DNA of 64,000 nucleotides from Microbulbifer thermotolerans (GTDB lineage Bacteria; Pseudomonadota; Gammaproteobacteria; Pseudomonadales; Cellvibrionaceae), in NCBI RefSeq assembly GCF_900112305.1, contig NZ_FOKT01000006.1, positions 1-64,000 on the forward strand. The letters run 5' to 3'. The translations under genes were made by a program, and so were the position numbers. Positions within the stretch are counted from its first letter, which is position 1. Every line of letters begins with the position of its first letter. The notes under the pieces are model-generated. The model ran no database searches. It was given only the letters and a program-made list of their open reading frames with translations, and was not told the origin of the DNA. Positions 1 to 11,600 of this stretch are shown here, one piece after another.

Positions 1-3000
1 GTGTATGGCGATATATTGGCGAATGGAGAATACCTGCGAGACGTCGGTGCGGGGAGTGGTGGCTCTATCTGGGTCGAAGCAAAGGAACTGATTGGAAGCA
101 GCGGTACATTGATAGAGGCTTCCGGGGGGCGTGGATATTACGCAGGGACCGGTGGTGGTGGTCGTATCGCTATCTACTACGACTCGTTGACGGGCTTTGA
201 CCCTGCAGCCCGTGTTTTTGCGCTGGCTGGTAACAATTACGCCGGCGCTACTGCCTATGGCGGCCCGGGAACTGTTTATCTCTATGATCGTTCTCTGCCA
301 TCCAATAATGCCAAGTTGCAGATTATTAATCGCGGTACATCCACAGCCTATGAACCCTATCAATTGAGTGGGCAGGTGGATATCCCGATTTACTTTGAGG
401 ATTTGCGAATAATCATTGATGAGAGCGTAAATCTATCAACTCCATTAAGCTTTAAGGATGCAGTTGTTACGCTAAAAGATGGCGTGCACCTGGGCTCAGC
501 AATATCGGGTAATGGTTATGGCTCAGTATATGTGAAAGCCGAGGGTGATTTTACGGTAGCCAACAACAACTTGGTCGTCGACGGCTACACTCTCGAGCTG
601 CCGCAGGATTACAGCTTTGATTCCATTACGGTTAAGAACAGTGGAAAGATCACCACACCGGCGGCGTCAGACATATTTACTTCTGGTATTACTCTGAGTG
701 CTACTGATTTCTATATCAGCTCGAATTCCTATATCGATGTTAGTGGAAAGGGATATCTACCTTCAGAGGAAGTGAGTTATCAATCTGGTGGTAGCTACGG
801 TGGCCTCGGTGGGGTATTGGCTGATGGTACGACCAATGCAGTTTACGGCAGCGCGGTAGCCCCTATGGATTTTGGAACCGGCGGCAGGTATCAGGATGAT
901 AGTCAGCCGGGCTCCCGTGGCGGCGGCGCTATCAAATTAGTGGCAGACAGATTGGAGCACTACGGTTATATCGATGCCAATGGCTATGGTTCTTCCAGCT
1001 ATAAAGGGGGTGGCAGTGGTGGCTCTATCTGGCTGGATATCGGCGAATTGGTGGTTGGAGGTAACGGTTATATAAGAGCCAACGGTGGCTATGGGATCAA
1101 TGCCGGTGCCGGCGGTGGCGGCCGCGTTGCTATCTATTATGAATCACTCACCGGTCTCAATACGAGCCGGGTGGAAGCTAATGACGGTGGAAGCAATAGC
1201 AGTGGCGTTGATGGCGAGGATGGCAGCGTTCATATCGCTGAAAAGACTGCTGCACCCAGAGTGCGGGCTGTTAGCCCCAGCGGTTACCACAATGCGCCTA
1301 TTTCCAGTGTGGTTGTACAGTTCAATATTGGAATTGATAACGAATCACTGGATATTAATGACTTTGAATTGACGGATTCTGTAGGAAATTTTATCGCGAT
1401 TACTTCGGTTACATCTCTAGATGATATCCGCTACCAAATTGACTTTGCTCAACCTCTTGGGGAAGGTGTTTATACCTTTTCTGTAGGGCCGGATATTTTC
1501 GGTACTAACGGTCTGGGCATGGATCAGGATCAGGATGGGGTTGAGCAGGAGCCGGAAGACGATAGGTTCTCTGTCCCTATAGTTGTCGATATTACTAAGC
1601 CAGCTCCACTGACTCTGGATCAGCCACTGGCACCTGAAATAAACAACTCTAACAGCCGCTGGATTACGCTCTCCGGCAATCGTGAAGACGACACTGCTAT
1701 CTTGGTTAACGGCAGTGAAATTGTACCTTCGGGATCAGGCCGTTGGTCTGGTCGTTATTATTTGCCGGAAGGTGAGTCCACGATTGAGGTAGTGGCAAGG
1801 GATCTGAGTGGTAACTTGTCGGAGCCAGTTTTCCTGATCTTTAATGTAGACAGCAATGCTCCCAATATTACGGCTGCCGATCCGATAGGAAGTCTCAACC
1901 TGGCCCCGCCCTATATCACACTGGTGGTAATCGAGGAAGGCAGTGGCATTGACCTGCAAAACAGTGACATTACGGTTAAACGCAATGGCGTAGTACTGGC
2001 AGGGGCTCTTGCCCTGTTTGAAGGTCAAATCCAGTTTACTCCGGACGCTCCCTTCCTGGATGGTGACTATGAGATTGTGGCTCAGGTAGCAGATAAACTG
2101 GGTAATTTGTCTGCCAAGCGTACTTATCACTTCACGCTCGATTACACACCACCGGCGCCTGCAACACTGAATGATTATCCGCCGGTGACTACCGTGAATG
2201 CCCATGTATTCAGCGGCACCAAAGAAGCGGGCAGTGCTGTTCTTGTGAATGGCAGTCTGGCCGTAGTTGCATCAGCTGATACCACATGGAGTACACAGGT
2301 TGCATTGTCATCGGGCGATAACACCATCGCCTTTGTCGTGCGCGATGCGGCTGGCAATGAGAGTGAGCCGACCTTGGCGCAGATCCGTTATGACAATAAT
2401 CCGCCTGGGCCGGTTGCGTTGGTAATCGATCCCAACGGCAGTGGTTCAGATCTGCTGCTGAACTGGAGCAGCTACGATGAGTTTGCCAACGGCAACGATA
2501 TTGGTGAGTACCGTATCTATCAGAGTGCGAGCAGCTTTACGGATATCGCCGGCAAAACACCGGTAGCGGTTGTACCGCAGGGAACCAAGCAATTCCGTGT
2601 GGAAGGATTGCCACGGGATACTCAGGCGCACTTTGCTGTAGTCGCTTACGATACCCAGGGACTATTTAATCCCGCGGTAACTTCCACGGGCGCTGTGCCG
2701 GTGGATGTGGCTGCGCCAGATGAGATCAGCAATCTGATTGTAATTCCGGGTACCGACCGCCTGCAGCTCAGCTGGAATCCGTCTGCTAACTCCGCCGGTG
2801 ATCTGGCTGGTTATAAGGTGGTATTTGCCGGAGACTTAAGCGGCAGGGTGGATGATATTCCACTGGCATCACTCAGTGATTCGCAGGCGCCGGTAGAGCA
2901 TTTGGTAGAAGATCTCAGCCCTGCTACCTCCTATCCCTTGCGAGTCTATGCGTACGATGAGAGTGGCAATGCGTCTGTCGGTATTGAAGATGCCGGTACC

Positions 3001-6000
3001 ACATTATTGCCGAATCCGACTACTGTGACCGCGGTGCCGAAGAGCAGCAAGATTGAGATCAGTTGGTCCAGTGTCGCGCCCTATGAACTGCTGAAAAACT
3101 ATGCGGTTTATGTGGAAGATAAGAGTTTCAATTCCATTGTGGGACTGCAACTAAAGGCCGTGCGCAGTAAAGGCGCTGCTGACAGTGAGCACAGTTGGTC
3201 TCTTGCGGGCCTGAAAAATGGCACTACCTATTATGTGGCAGTAACTGCTGTAAATATTTCCGGTGGCTCCGATCCAGTGGTAACACCGGTGGCTGTAACA
3301 CCTGTGGAGGACACAGATGGTCCGGTTATCCATGCTGCGCAATATCAGCAGATAGCAGAATTGCTGGATCTCACTTTGGCTCCGACTTTGTCAGAAGATG
3401 GCAGTTTCAAAATCACCGCTGAGGATGAGTCTGGTGTATCCCGGATAGAGTTCTATCTGGACGGCACTTTGCTGGGTACCGCATATACAGCCAGTAGTGG
3501 CGCCTTTGGACGCAATATTGTCCTGCTGGATCTGTCGGATGGTGAACATGTCCTTACAGTTAAAGCCTACGATGTTTGGGAAAATGTCACTATTGCCCAG
3601 TACAGTTTCACCGTGGCGCTCGCCCCACCACCGGCACCGCAGATTACCAGCCCGAGTGACGGCTGGGTGACCAACAAGCCGTCGGTAATCGTTTACGGTA
3701 AAGCGGAAAAACAGACCCAGGTTCAGGTTTATCGCAATGGCGTTGCGGAGGGCAGTGTTGCTGCGGTCGATAGTTATGGCAATTTCCAGGTAGAAATTTC
3801 CCTGGAAGAGGGAGAGAACCAGATCAGCGCAGCGGCGGCATATCCGCAGCGTAGTGGTTTTGGCGAGCCGAGTGCCACACGCACTATAGTGCTCAATACA
3901 TCTATCCCGGATGCTCCGACCAATCTGACTGCTATCGAGAGAGAGCTTGGTCAGATTTCTCTGTCTTGGAATGCGGCGAACAGTGATGATATCGATAACC
4001 AGACTGCTGGTTACAATGTCTATCGCTTAGCTTCTCCGTTCACTTCTGTGCAGGAAGCGCAGCAACTGAACAACCAGCTTCTGAATGAAACGAAATTTAC
4101 TGATCTACCCTCGGTAGATGGTAACTATTTCTATGCCGTTACTACGGTTAATAAAGTGGGCACAGAGAGTAGCCTGTCCAATCTTGTAGAAGCCACTGCG
4201 GATAGTGAAGGTCCCCATGCTCTGGAGGTGCGCTACCACTCCAATGGCTTAGTGGATTCGGCTAGCGGCCATTACGCGCCAGGTACAGTGGAAGTTGTGG
4301 TGCAGTTTGACGAGCCGCTGCGTAACAAGCCCTATTTCGCCATAGTACCTGAGGGCGGTGTGCCTATCGCCGTTGATCTGAGTAAGGATTACAGCGATGA
4401 CACCTTGTACACCGGCAGTTTCATTATCGAACCTGACAGCATCTCTGGAACCGCCTATGCGGTAATGTCCGCGCACGATAATGTTGGTAACCGAGGAACA
4501 GTTATCGAGCAGGGGGCAACACTGCTAATTGATGCTCAGGGGCCGGAAGTGACCGCGCTGACATTGAACCCGGGCGAGCCTCTGAAGGTCGATGAAGTGA
4601 GCGGCCTGCAGGTGGAAGTGGTGCTGCAGCTGAGCGACGAAGTCAAGCAGGGAGAAATGCCCACTTTAGTGCCGCTGCTCGACAACCTGGAAGTTCCCGG
4701 CTACGAGAGCGGCATTACTCTGGTGCGCGATGTTCAGTCTATAGAAGGAAGCCCCTTGTGGGTGGGAAGCTTTACTCTTCCCGCCAGCGCCGGGCGGGAT
4801 GCAGACGGCAATCCCACGGTGGCAAATCTGAGCTTCAGCTATCAGGCGCTGGATGATCTGGACAATATTGGCAACAAAATCCGTGTACCGAACAGCTTCC
4901 AGGTCTACCAGGGCGATCTGCCACCGCTGGATATTCCACAAAACCTCAAGGCCACTGCATTGCCGGGTGGCAAAGTGGCGCTAACCTGGGATGCGGTGGA
5001 AGGCGCCCGCTATGTGCTCTATCGCAAGGCGGAGGGCGATGCGGAATTTGTGGAGATCCTGCGCCTTTCGGAAACCGAAACCCAAGACGTTCTGCCTGAC
5101 GATGGCAACTATTTCTATGCCATCGCCAGTGAACGCCGGAATAACAACCAGGTTGCGGTGAGTGCGATGAGTGAGCCGGTGGCTGTCAGTGCGGACAGTA
5201 TTCCTCCCGCTGCGCCCTCTGAGCTGGCCCTGGAGCTGAATGGTGCCGGCATAGTGGCCACCTGGCAGGCACCGCTGCAAGATGCCGATGGCAACGATGA
5301 GGCAGTGGACAAGCTCACTTATAACCTCTATCGCTTGAATTTGGCTGAGGGCGAGACTGCAACAGCGGAAACCCTGCGAGAGATAGAGCCACTGCAAATC
5401 GGTATCCCGGATACCATCGCCCTGGATGCCAAACCCAGCGAGAGCGAGCACGTCTATGTGGTAACTGCTCTGGATGAAGCGGGTAACGAGTCTGTTCCGA
5501 GTAACACGGTCTACCTAAACTTTGGCCTATTGCCTGTTTCCGATCTCAGTATTTCGGTCAGTGCCGAGGGCAACCCGCAGCTTCAGTGGAACCATAGTGG
5601 TACGGCTATCGCTGGCTATCGTGTCTATGTGGGTGAAAGCGATGATCTGCAGGAAATCACTGATGCGTTGATTCCTCATGGCGGAAATACAACGGTGTTC
5701 GTGGATACCGGTTACTCCGCTGGAGCACAGGGTGTAATGACGGAACGCCGCTATACGGTAATCGCCGAGGACGAGAAAGGAGCAACCAGCATAGGGCACA
5801 ACCTGTTGTTGCCGGCGCTTTCGGTGGAAGTGATTGAGCCGGAAAGCGGCGATGCTGTGGTCAAGCGCGGCGTGATGAATGAAGTGCGCTTCCGCGTACA
5901 GAACCGTGGCAGCAGTGACATCTCGGGTATCAAGCTGTTTGCCACTGTCAATGACGGCGGTGTGGCGCGCGAGCACCAATCCGCCAGCTTCTCCGTTGCC

Positions 6001-8493
6001 GCCGGTGGCCTGGTCGAAGTGCCGATTGTGATTGGCGGTTACGAGAAGCTGGATACTCTCAGCAATATTCAGCTGCGCTTGGAGCAATCGCCATTGCCTG
6101 GCGAAACAGTATTTATCCACGCGGAAGATGAAATACTGGTGGGTGACGCAGCTCTGCGTCTCGGGCTGGAGACGGACACCGTTTACCGGGGCGGCCTGGG
6201 CAAGGTGCGCTTCACCATGGAAAACACTTCGCTTGTGGAAACAGAAGTGTTGATGGCGCGGCGCAATGGCCGCGATCCGTCGGACGAAGTGCGCATCCGC
6301 ATCGAAGATGCGGATGGAAACCTGCTCGCCAGTCAGCCTGTACAGCAATTTACCGGTGATGTCATTACCGTCGCCAGTGGTGAGACGGTAGCGCGGCTGC
6401 AGCCTGGTGAGACCTTTGTTTCCGACTGGATTGAAGTGCCGATACCTCAGGCGGCACCGGATCAAGTCACTGTGGCACTGGAAATTGATCGTTTCCGCTA
6501 CCACACCGGCAAGCCCACGCAGGTTTTGATTGAGGGTAACGGTACCCGTATCCAGGCGTCGCTTCAGGAGACCGCCTACTATGGTGAAGTTACCGAAGTT
6601 ACTCCTGGACTGATCTACAGTGACGGGGAAGTTGTCACTATTAGCGGTCGCGCTATGGATCGCACCAGTGACTCGCCCGTTGGTAATGTGCCACTGACAC
6701 TGGTGATGGAGTTGCGCGGCTTCGAGCGGCAGGTGTCCGTGATTACTGATGCGGACGGCAACTTCTCTTACGAGTTCGATCCCCAGGGGCAGAGTGGTAC
6801 CTGGCGGATATCCGTTATCCACCCGGATAGTCTTGCCCGTCCTAACCAGGGGGAGTTTGCGGTGCTGACTTCCGAAGTAAGTCCGCCGCAGATCACCCTT
6901 CATATACCGCGTAATTACACCCAGGTTATCCCGATCAATATAAACGCGGGTTACGGCAGTGAGCTGACTGATGTGCGTTTGGTTTCTGTCGCCGAACCCG
7001 GAACAGAACAGCTGCAGATACCACAAGGTCTGCACTTGGATCTAGGCTCAGTAATTGCGCTGTCGCCGCAACAGAAGGGGGTAATCAACCTGTCTTTTTC
7101 TGGCGACAATCTGGCACCGGAAAGCGGTTCCCTTTATTTCCAGGTACTGGCGAATGTGAATGGTGTGGCGCAAGTGCTGGAAGATATTGCACTGGAATAC
7201 CGCTTGTCTGAGAGCCAGCCGGTTATCAAGGCGACGCCCGCCTTTATCGATACCGGTGTTGCTCTTGGAGGCAGCACCACAGAGACCTTTACGCTGAAGA
7301 ACACCGGTTTCGACGTGCTGCGCAATGCCACCCTCTCCCTGGTGGACAGCGCTCAGAACCCGGCGCCGACCTGGGTGCGTCTCGACGGCACCGCGAACCT
7401 CGGTGATATGGACATTGGCGCGAGTCGCGATATCAGCGTCACCTTCAGCCCGGATAACACCGTAGAGCAGGGCAATTACGAATTCCGTCTTCTGGTAGAG
7501 GGTGACGGAGGCCACAGCTTTACGGTGCAGATGTTTGTGGCCGTGGTCACTTCGGAAATTGGCGATGTCTTTTTCCATATCAGCGACATCTACACCGCCA
7601 CACTGGGCGAGGACAATCAACTGATCCCTGGTTTGGCCGGAGCCAAAATTGAACTGCAGAACGAACAGGTATTGTCCGAAACCCGTACTATCAGCAGCGA
7701 TGCTAATGGTGAAGCCTTGCTCAAAGACCTGCCGGCCGGCCGATACGCCTACCGGGTGAGTGCCTTCGATCACGAGAGCGTTTCCGGTCGCCTCTGGATC
7801 AGGCCAGGTGCGACTGTCGCCGAAGAAGTGTTCCTTATGAACCGCATTGTCACAGTCGAATGGCAGGTGAACGAAATTAACCTGGAAGACCGCTACGAGA
7901 TCAAGCTGGAGGCTACTTTTGAAACCAATGTGCCGGTGGCCGTGGTGATGTTGGACCCGATCAGTGTCACTCTGCCGGATATGAAAAAGGGCGACGTATT
8001 CACCGGTGAGCTGAGCCTCACCAACTACGGCTTGATCCGTGCAGATGAAGTACAGGGCCTGCTGCCATCCGGCAATGACGTGGTGTCATTCGAGTTTCTC
8101 GCCGAGGTGCCGGAAACCCTGGAGGCGGGTGAAGTGGTGTATATCCCATACCGTATCACCGCACTGCGCGACTTTAACCCCAGTGAAGAGGGCGCGGCCA
8201 GTGGAGCCGGATGTGGCAGCCACAGCTTTAAATACAAAGTCAGCTATCAGAGCCAGTGTGCCAACGGCCAGGTAGTGCCCGGCGGTACATCTACTTACTG
8301 GTCCACGGCCTCCTACGGTTCCTGTGGAGGTGCTGGAGGCGGTAGCGGAGGCGGCTACTACTTCGGTGGAGGGGGCGGCAGCGGCGCCAGCTATGGCAGC
8401 GGTTATACACCGATAAGCAAAGACGAAACCCTCCGCTGTGAGCCGGACCCGAGTTGCGATGAGTGCAACAAATACAACACTGCGGCTCAATAA
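1..8493 (+). CDS. Giant Ig-like/FN3 repeat surface or secreted protein, 5'-truncated by the window edge
   Basis: The frame is open from the first base to a TAA at 8491-8493, giving at least 2830 residues; the GTG at base 1 is probably internal. Residues about 1-420 are Gly-rich, with two copies of a module containing GSGGSIW and GGGGR(I/V)AIYY. An SbsA-type Ig-like stretch follows (about 420-535), then several Ig-like modules (ILVNG, VVRDAAGNESEP motifs), at least five FN3-like modules from about 800 to 1935, CARDB-like segments near 1940-2200 and a carboxypeptidase-regulatory-like fold near 2540. The last 110 residues hold six cysteines and a GGGSGGGYY tract. Such modules belong to adhesive extracellular proteins. 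No catalytic site was recognised. It lies 112 bp upstream of the Rhs gene on the same strand with no clear terminator between, so the two may be co-expressed; a partnership is inference. Confidence 0.85.
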   Translation: MYGDILANGEYLRDVGAGSGGSIWVEAKELIGSSGTLIEASGGRGYYAGTGGGGRIAIYYDSLTGFDPAARVFALAGNNYAGATAYGGPGTVYLYDRSLPSNNAKLQIINRGTSTAYEPYQLSGQVDIPIYFEDLRIIIDESVNLSTPLSFKDAVVTLKDGVHLGSAISGNGYGSVYVKAEGDFTVANNNLVVDGYTLELPQDYSFDSITVKNSGKITTPAASDIFTSGITLSATDFYISSNSYIDVSGKGYLPSEEVSYQSGGSYGGLGGVLADGTTNAVYGSAVAPMDFGTGGRYQDDSQPGSRGGGAIKLVADRLEHYGYIDANGYGSSSYKGGGSGGSIWLDIGELVVGGNGYIRANGGYGINAGAGGGGRVAIYYESLTGLNTSRVEANDGGSNSSGVDGEDGSVHIAEKTAAPRVRAVSPSGYHNAPISSVVVQFNIGIDNESLDINDFELTDSVGNFIAITSVTSLDDIRYQIDFAQPLGEGVYTFSVGPDIFGTNGLGMDQDQDGVEQEPEDDRFSVPIVVDITKPAPLTLDQPLAPEINNSNSRWITLSGNREDDTAILVNGSEIVPSGSGRWSGRYYLPEGESTIEVVARDLSGNLSEPVFLIFNVDSNAPNITAADPIGSLNLAPPYITLVVIEEGSGIDLQNSDITVKRNGVVLAGALALFEGQIQFTPDAPFLDGDYEIVAQVADKLGNLSAKRTYHFTLDYTPPAPATLNDYPPVTTVNAHVFSGTKEAGSAVLVNGSLAVVASADTTWSTQVALSSGDNTIAFVVRDAAGNESEPTLAQIRYDNNPPGPVALVIDPNGSGSDLLLNWSSYDEFANGNDIGEYRIYQSASSFTDIAGKTPVAVVPQGTKQFRVEGLPRDTQAHFAVVAYDTQGLFNPAVTSTGAVPVDVAAPDEISNLIVIPGTDRLQLSWNPSANSAGDLAGYKVVFAGDLSGRVDDIPLASLSDSQAPVEHLVEDLSPATSYPLRVYAYDESGNASVGIEDAGTTLLPNPTTVTAVPKSSKIEISWSSVAPYELLKNYAVYVEDKSFNSIVGLQLKAVRSKGAADSEHSWSLAGLKNGTTYYVAVTAVNISGGSDPVVTPVAVTPVEDTDGPVIHAAQYQQIAELLDLTLAPTLSEDGSFKITAEDESGVSRIEFYLDGTLLGTAYTASSGAFGRNIVLLDLSDGEHVLTVKAYDVWENVTIAQYSFTVALAPPPAPQITSPSDGWVTNKPSVIVYGKAEKQTQVQVYRNGVAEGSVAAVDSYGNFQVEISLEEGENQISAAAAYPQRSGFGEPSATRTIVLNTSIPDAPTNLTAIERELGQISLSWNAANSDDIDNQTAGYNVYRLASPFTSVQEAQQLNNQLLNETKFTDLPSVDGNYFYAVTTVNKVGTESSLSNLVEATADSEGPHALEVRYHSNGLVDSASGHYAPGTVEVVVQFDEPLRNKPYFAIVPEGGVPIAVDLSKDYSDDTLYTGSFIIEPDSISGTAYAVMSAHDNVGNRGTVIEQGATLLIDAQGPEVTALTLNPGEPLKVDEVSGLQVEVVLQLSDEVKQGEMPTLVPLLDNLEVPGYESGITLVRDVQSIEGSPLWVGSFTLPASAGRDADGNPTVANLSFSYQALDDLDNIGNKIRVPNSFQVYQGDLPPLDIPQNLKATALPGGKVALTWDAVEGARYVLYRKAEGDAEFVEILRLSETETQDVLPDDGNYFYAIASERRNNNQVAVSAMSEPVAVSADSIPPAAPSELALELNGAGIVATWQAPLQDADGNDEAVDKLTYNLYRLNLAEGETATAETLREIEPLQIGIPDTIALDAKPSESEHVYVVTALDEAGNESVPSNTVYLNFGLLPVSDLSISVSAEGNPQLQWNHSGTAIAGYRVYVGESDDLQEITDALIPHGGNTTVFVDTGYSAGAQGVMTERRYTVIAEDEKGATSIGHNLLLPALSVEVIEPESGDAVVKRGVMNEVRFRVQNRGSSDISGIKLFATVNDGGVAREHQSASFSVAAGGLVEVPIVIGGYEKLDTLSNIQLRLEQSPLPGETVFIHAEDEILVGDAALRLGLETDTVYRGGLGKVRFTMENTSLVETEVLMARRNGRDPSDEVRIRIEDADGNLLASQPVQQFTGDVITVASGETVARLQPGETFVSDWIEVPIPQAAPDQVTVALEIDRFRYHTGKPTQVLIEGNGTRIQASLQETAYYGEVTEVTPGLIYSDGEVVTISGRAMDRTSDSPVGNVPLTLVMELRGFERQVSVITDADGNFSYEFDPQGQSGTWRISVIHPDSLARPNQGEFAVLTSEVSPPQITLHIPRNYTQVIPININAGYGSELTDVRLVSVAEPGTEQLQIPQGLHLDLGSVIALSPQQKGVINLSFSGDNLAPESGSLYFQVLANVNGVAQVLEDIALEYRLSESQPVIKATPAFIDTGVALGGSTTETFTLKNTGFDVLRNATLSLVDSAQNPAPTWVRLDGTANLGDMDIGASRDISVTFSPDNTVEQGNYEFRLLVEGDGGHSFTVQMFVAVVTSEIGDVFFHISDIYTATLGEDNQLIPGLAGAKIELQNEQVLSETRTISSDANGEALLKDLPAGRYAYRVSAFDHESVSGRLWIRPGATVAEEVFLMNRIVTVEWQVNEINLEDRYEIKLEATFETNVPVAVVMLDPISVTLPDMKKGDVFTGELSLTNYGLIRADEVQGLLPSGNDVVSFEFLAEVPETLEAGEVVYIPYRITALRDFNPSEEGAASGAGCGSHSFKYKVSYQSQCANGQVVPGGTSTYWSTASYGSCGGAGGGSGGGYYFGGGGGSGASYGSGYTPISKDETLRCEPDPSCDECNKYNTAAQ

Positions 8494-8506
8494 ATGCACT
8501 GAGAAC

Positions 8507-8529
8507 GCCCTCTCCCGGTGGGAGAGGGC
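8507..8529. repeat. Perfect 10-bp-stem hairpin between the giant Ig/FN3 gene and rhs
   Basis: GCCCTCTCCC, a GGT loop, then GGGAGAGGGC form a perfect stem 14 bp after the stop codon. No T-tract follows on either strand, so it is not a canonical rho-independent terminator. It may be an mRNA-stabilising hairpin or a REP-like palindrome; a decayed REP-associated transposase lies 5.3 kb downstream, but a link is speculative. Confidence 0.6.
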
Positions 8530-8605
8530 TGGCCCGGGCGTATTCCGGTAGGGTGCACCCGCGATTGGAATTGGAAACAACGAAAAGAACTTTGGGAAAG
8601 TATCG

Positions 8606-11600
8606 ATGAAGTTTTCTGTCGGGGAACAAGAAAAAATGCTTCTAGTCGGAGCCAGTGCTCGGGGGCGGCTACTAGTTTATAAACGCTGGATAACGGCAGT
8701 CTCCACAGTGGTATCCCTGGCACTTCTGGTGCTGACTTCCGGGACTTATGCAAAGCCCGGTATCTTCAGCGATGGCGCCCAGCCGCGCGCCGTTTCCTCG
8801 GAAAATATGGAAGACCTGGAAGATATGCAGGTCAAGGTGCTGGGCGGCTATGTGCGTATGACGCGCCGCTGGACCCGCAGCGGCTGGGAGTGGAACAGTC
8901 GCTGGAATCCAATTCTCACTTACGATCAGCTCAAGGCGCAGGCCTCGGAGGAAGAGCAGCAGGCATCAGGCCAACAGGCAACGGCTTCCGGTTGTCAGCA
9001 ACCCTATGAGTTCTACCTGTTCCGCAATGGCCAGTCCTACCGTCCGGAAAAGTTCCGCTCGGATTTGAACAGCTGTATCACACCGGATGGAGACGGCTAT
9101 CATGCCCTTTTAAATCAGACACTGACGAAGAGCGGTGAGGATTACACCTGGCGCGATAAAAAGGGCAACCTGATTTTCTACAAAGAGGGAAAACTCTCTT
9201 ACTACGAAGATAAAAATGGTGTCCGCGTCAGCCTGGAGTACGAAGGCGACCGTATAGTGCGCGTCAAGGATCACTTTGGTAACACTGTGATCAGGTACCA
9301 CTGGGAACAAGTGGAAAACCAAGTGAATGGTGATGCAGTTTTATCTTACCGCTTGATAAGTCTCGAGGACTACAGTGGTCGGCAGGTAGTCTACAAATAT
9401 GGTGAGAATGCCGCTGATCCACTCAGTTATCAGCAGCTGGTGGAAGTGATCGACGTGCGCGGTAAAAGTTGGGTTTACCAGTATCAGTCCCTCAGTAATA
9501 ACAAACTGGCACTTAAGAGTGTCACCGATCCCAATGGACGGATAACCACCTACTCCACCAATGCCGATGGCCATATTAACGGCTACGAAACTCAGGACGG
9601 TACCGGCGTTACCTATAGCCACAGTGCTGAGGATCAGGTTTACAAGGCCACCCAGCGCGACAGGTCAGGCGTGGTCACGGAAACCTGGCACAACGTGATG
9701 GGAATGCCGATCAAGCAGTTGATCGGCGGCGAACTGCAGTATGAAATAGAATACCAGTACTCCGGCAATAAGACCGCCAAAGATTTGGCTGAACAATACC
9801 GGTACACCGGTAGTACTCAGTTGGCAGCTAACGCCAATGAAGCACCGGTGCGCATTATCAGCAGTGTCACTACCGATGCCCGGGGTCTGAAAACCAAACA
9901 CTTTTACGATACCTTTCGCAATGTCACCCGCACCGAAAATCCCGACGGTACCTATACCACCACTGAGTGGAATACTGAACTGACTCTGCCGCTGCGGGAG
10001 CGGGATGAGCGCGGCGTGATCACCGAATATGAATACGATGAGCGCGGCAATCTGATCACTCTGATTGAAGCTGCCGGCACATCCGATCAGCGCATCACCC
10101 GCTATACCTACGACCAGTACGGGCAGATGCTCAGCGAAAGTACTGGAGAATCCACAGCCGATAATACAGAAATTGCCATAACCCGCTGGGAGTATGACGA
10201 TTTTGGCAACGTAACCAAAGTCATAGATCCCGAAGGCAATGTTACTGAATACCGGGACTACGATGTCAACGGCAACGCCCACACTATTGTCGATGCGCGT
10301 GGCAAAACCTGGACCCGAGACTACGATGCAGTGGGCAACCTGCTCTCGGACCTGAATCCCTATGGCCAGGGCTTCCACTACGAGTACGACGCCGCCGGTG
10401 ACCTGATAAAAGTTACTGATGCCAGCGGCAGCAGCCTGCATATCACCAACAACGCCTCCGGCCTGCCGGTGACAGTGACCGATGACAAGGGCAACAAGCT
10501 GGCATTGACTTATGACAAAGGCAACCGCCTGGTAACTATCACAGATGCCGAAGGTGCCAGTATCCGCCTGGAATACAACAGCCAGAACAAGCTGAGCGCT
10601 ATTGTCGACGGCGAACAAAACCGCACTGAATACAGTTATCAGCAGAACTTGCTTTCAAAGGTTAAGAACCCGACTTACGAGGAAGAGCTGGGCTACGACA
10701 AACGCAACCGCTTAGTGCAGAGCAGGCAAAAGGCCAACAATCTAGAATACCTGCGCGCTTATGGCTATGACCTGAGTAACAACCTCATTTCGGATACAGA
10801 CGCACTGCAAAACACGGAAAAATATGAATACGACCACTTAAACCGCCTGATCGCCATTATCGATCCCGTCAACGGTGAGACAAAAAAAACCGAATTTACC
10901 TACGACGCCCGCGATAACCTGCTGCAAGTCAAGGACCCGGAAGGGCGCCTGACTGTTTACACCTATGACAAAAACGACCGTCTGAAAACGGAAACCAAAC
11001 ACGACTTTATCGGCACCTCTAAACAACGGGTCTACGATTACGACGCCAACGGCAACCTGATTGCGGTTACCAACCCACAGCAGGAAAAGCGCGTATACAG
11101 CTACGACGATGCCAACCGCCTGATCAGGCTGCAGGTCTATGCCCACAAGGACAACCCGCAGCCGGTCAAGGTAGTGGATTACCACTATAATGCCAAGGCC
11201 CAGTACACCGGTTATACCCAGACTCCGGGGCCGGATACCGCCAACGCCACTGCGGATATAGTTCATCACAGCGAAACTTACACCTACGACAGCCTGAACC
11301 GGCTGGCATCGGTCAGGGTGGATTATTACGGCCAGGGGGATCAGGCCGAAGAGATCACTTTCTCCAAAAGCTACAGCTATACCTATTACGGCAACGGACT
11401 GAAAAAAACCTATACAAATCCGGAAGGGATTACCTATACCTACTACTACAACAAAAATAACCAGCTGGCGGCGGTGCATATCCCCGGTGAGGGCCAGTTG
11501 GCCTGGACTGATTTCCACTGGCTGGCGCCGCAGACACTACTGCTGCCCGGCGGTAACCGGATCACCCTCAGCTACGATGACTTCCTGCGGGTCAAGGAGC

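Noticed and set aside
5527..7035. 502-codon minus-strand frame
   Set aside because: It is antisense to the giant Ig/FN3 gene, has no recognisable domains or ribosome site, and its composition reflects the codon bias of the sense frame.
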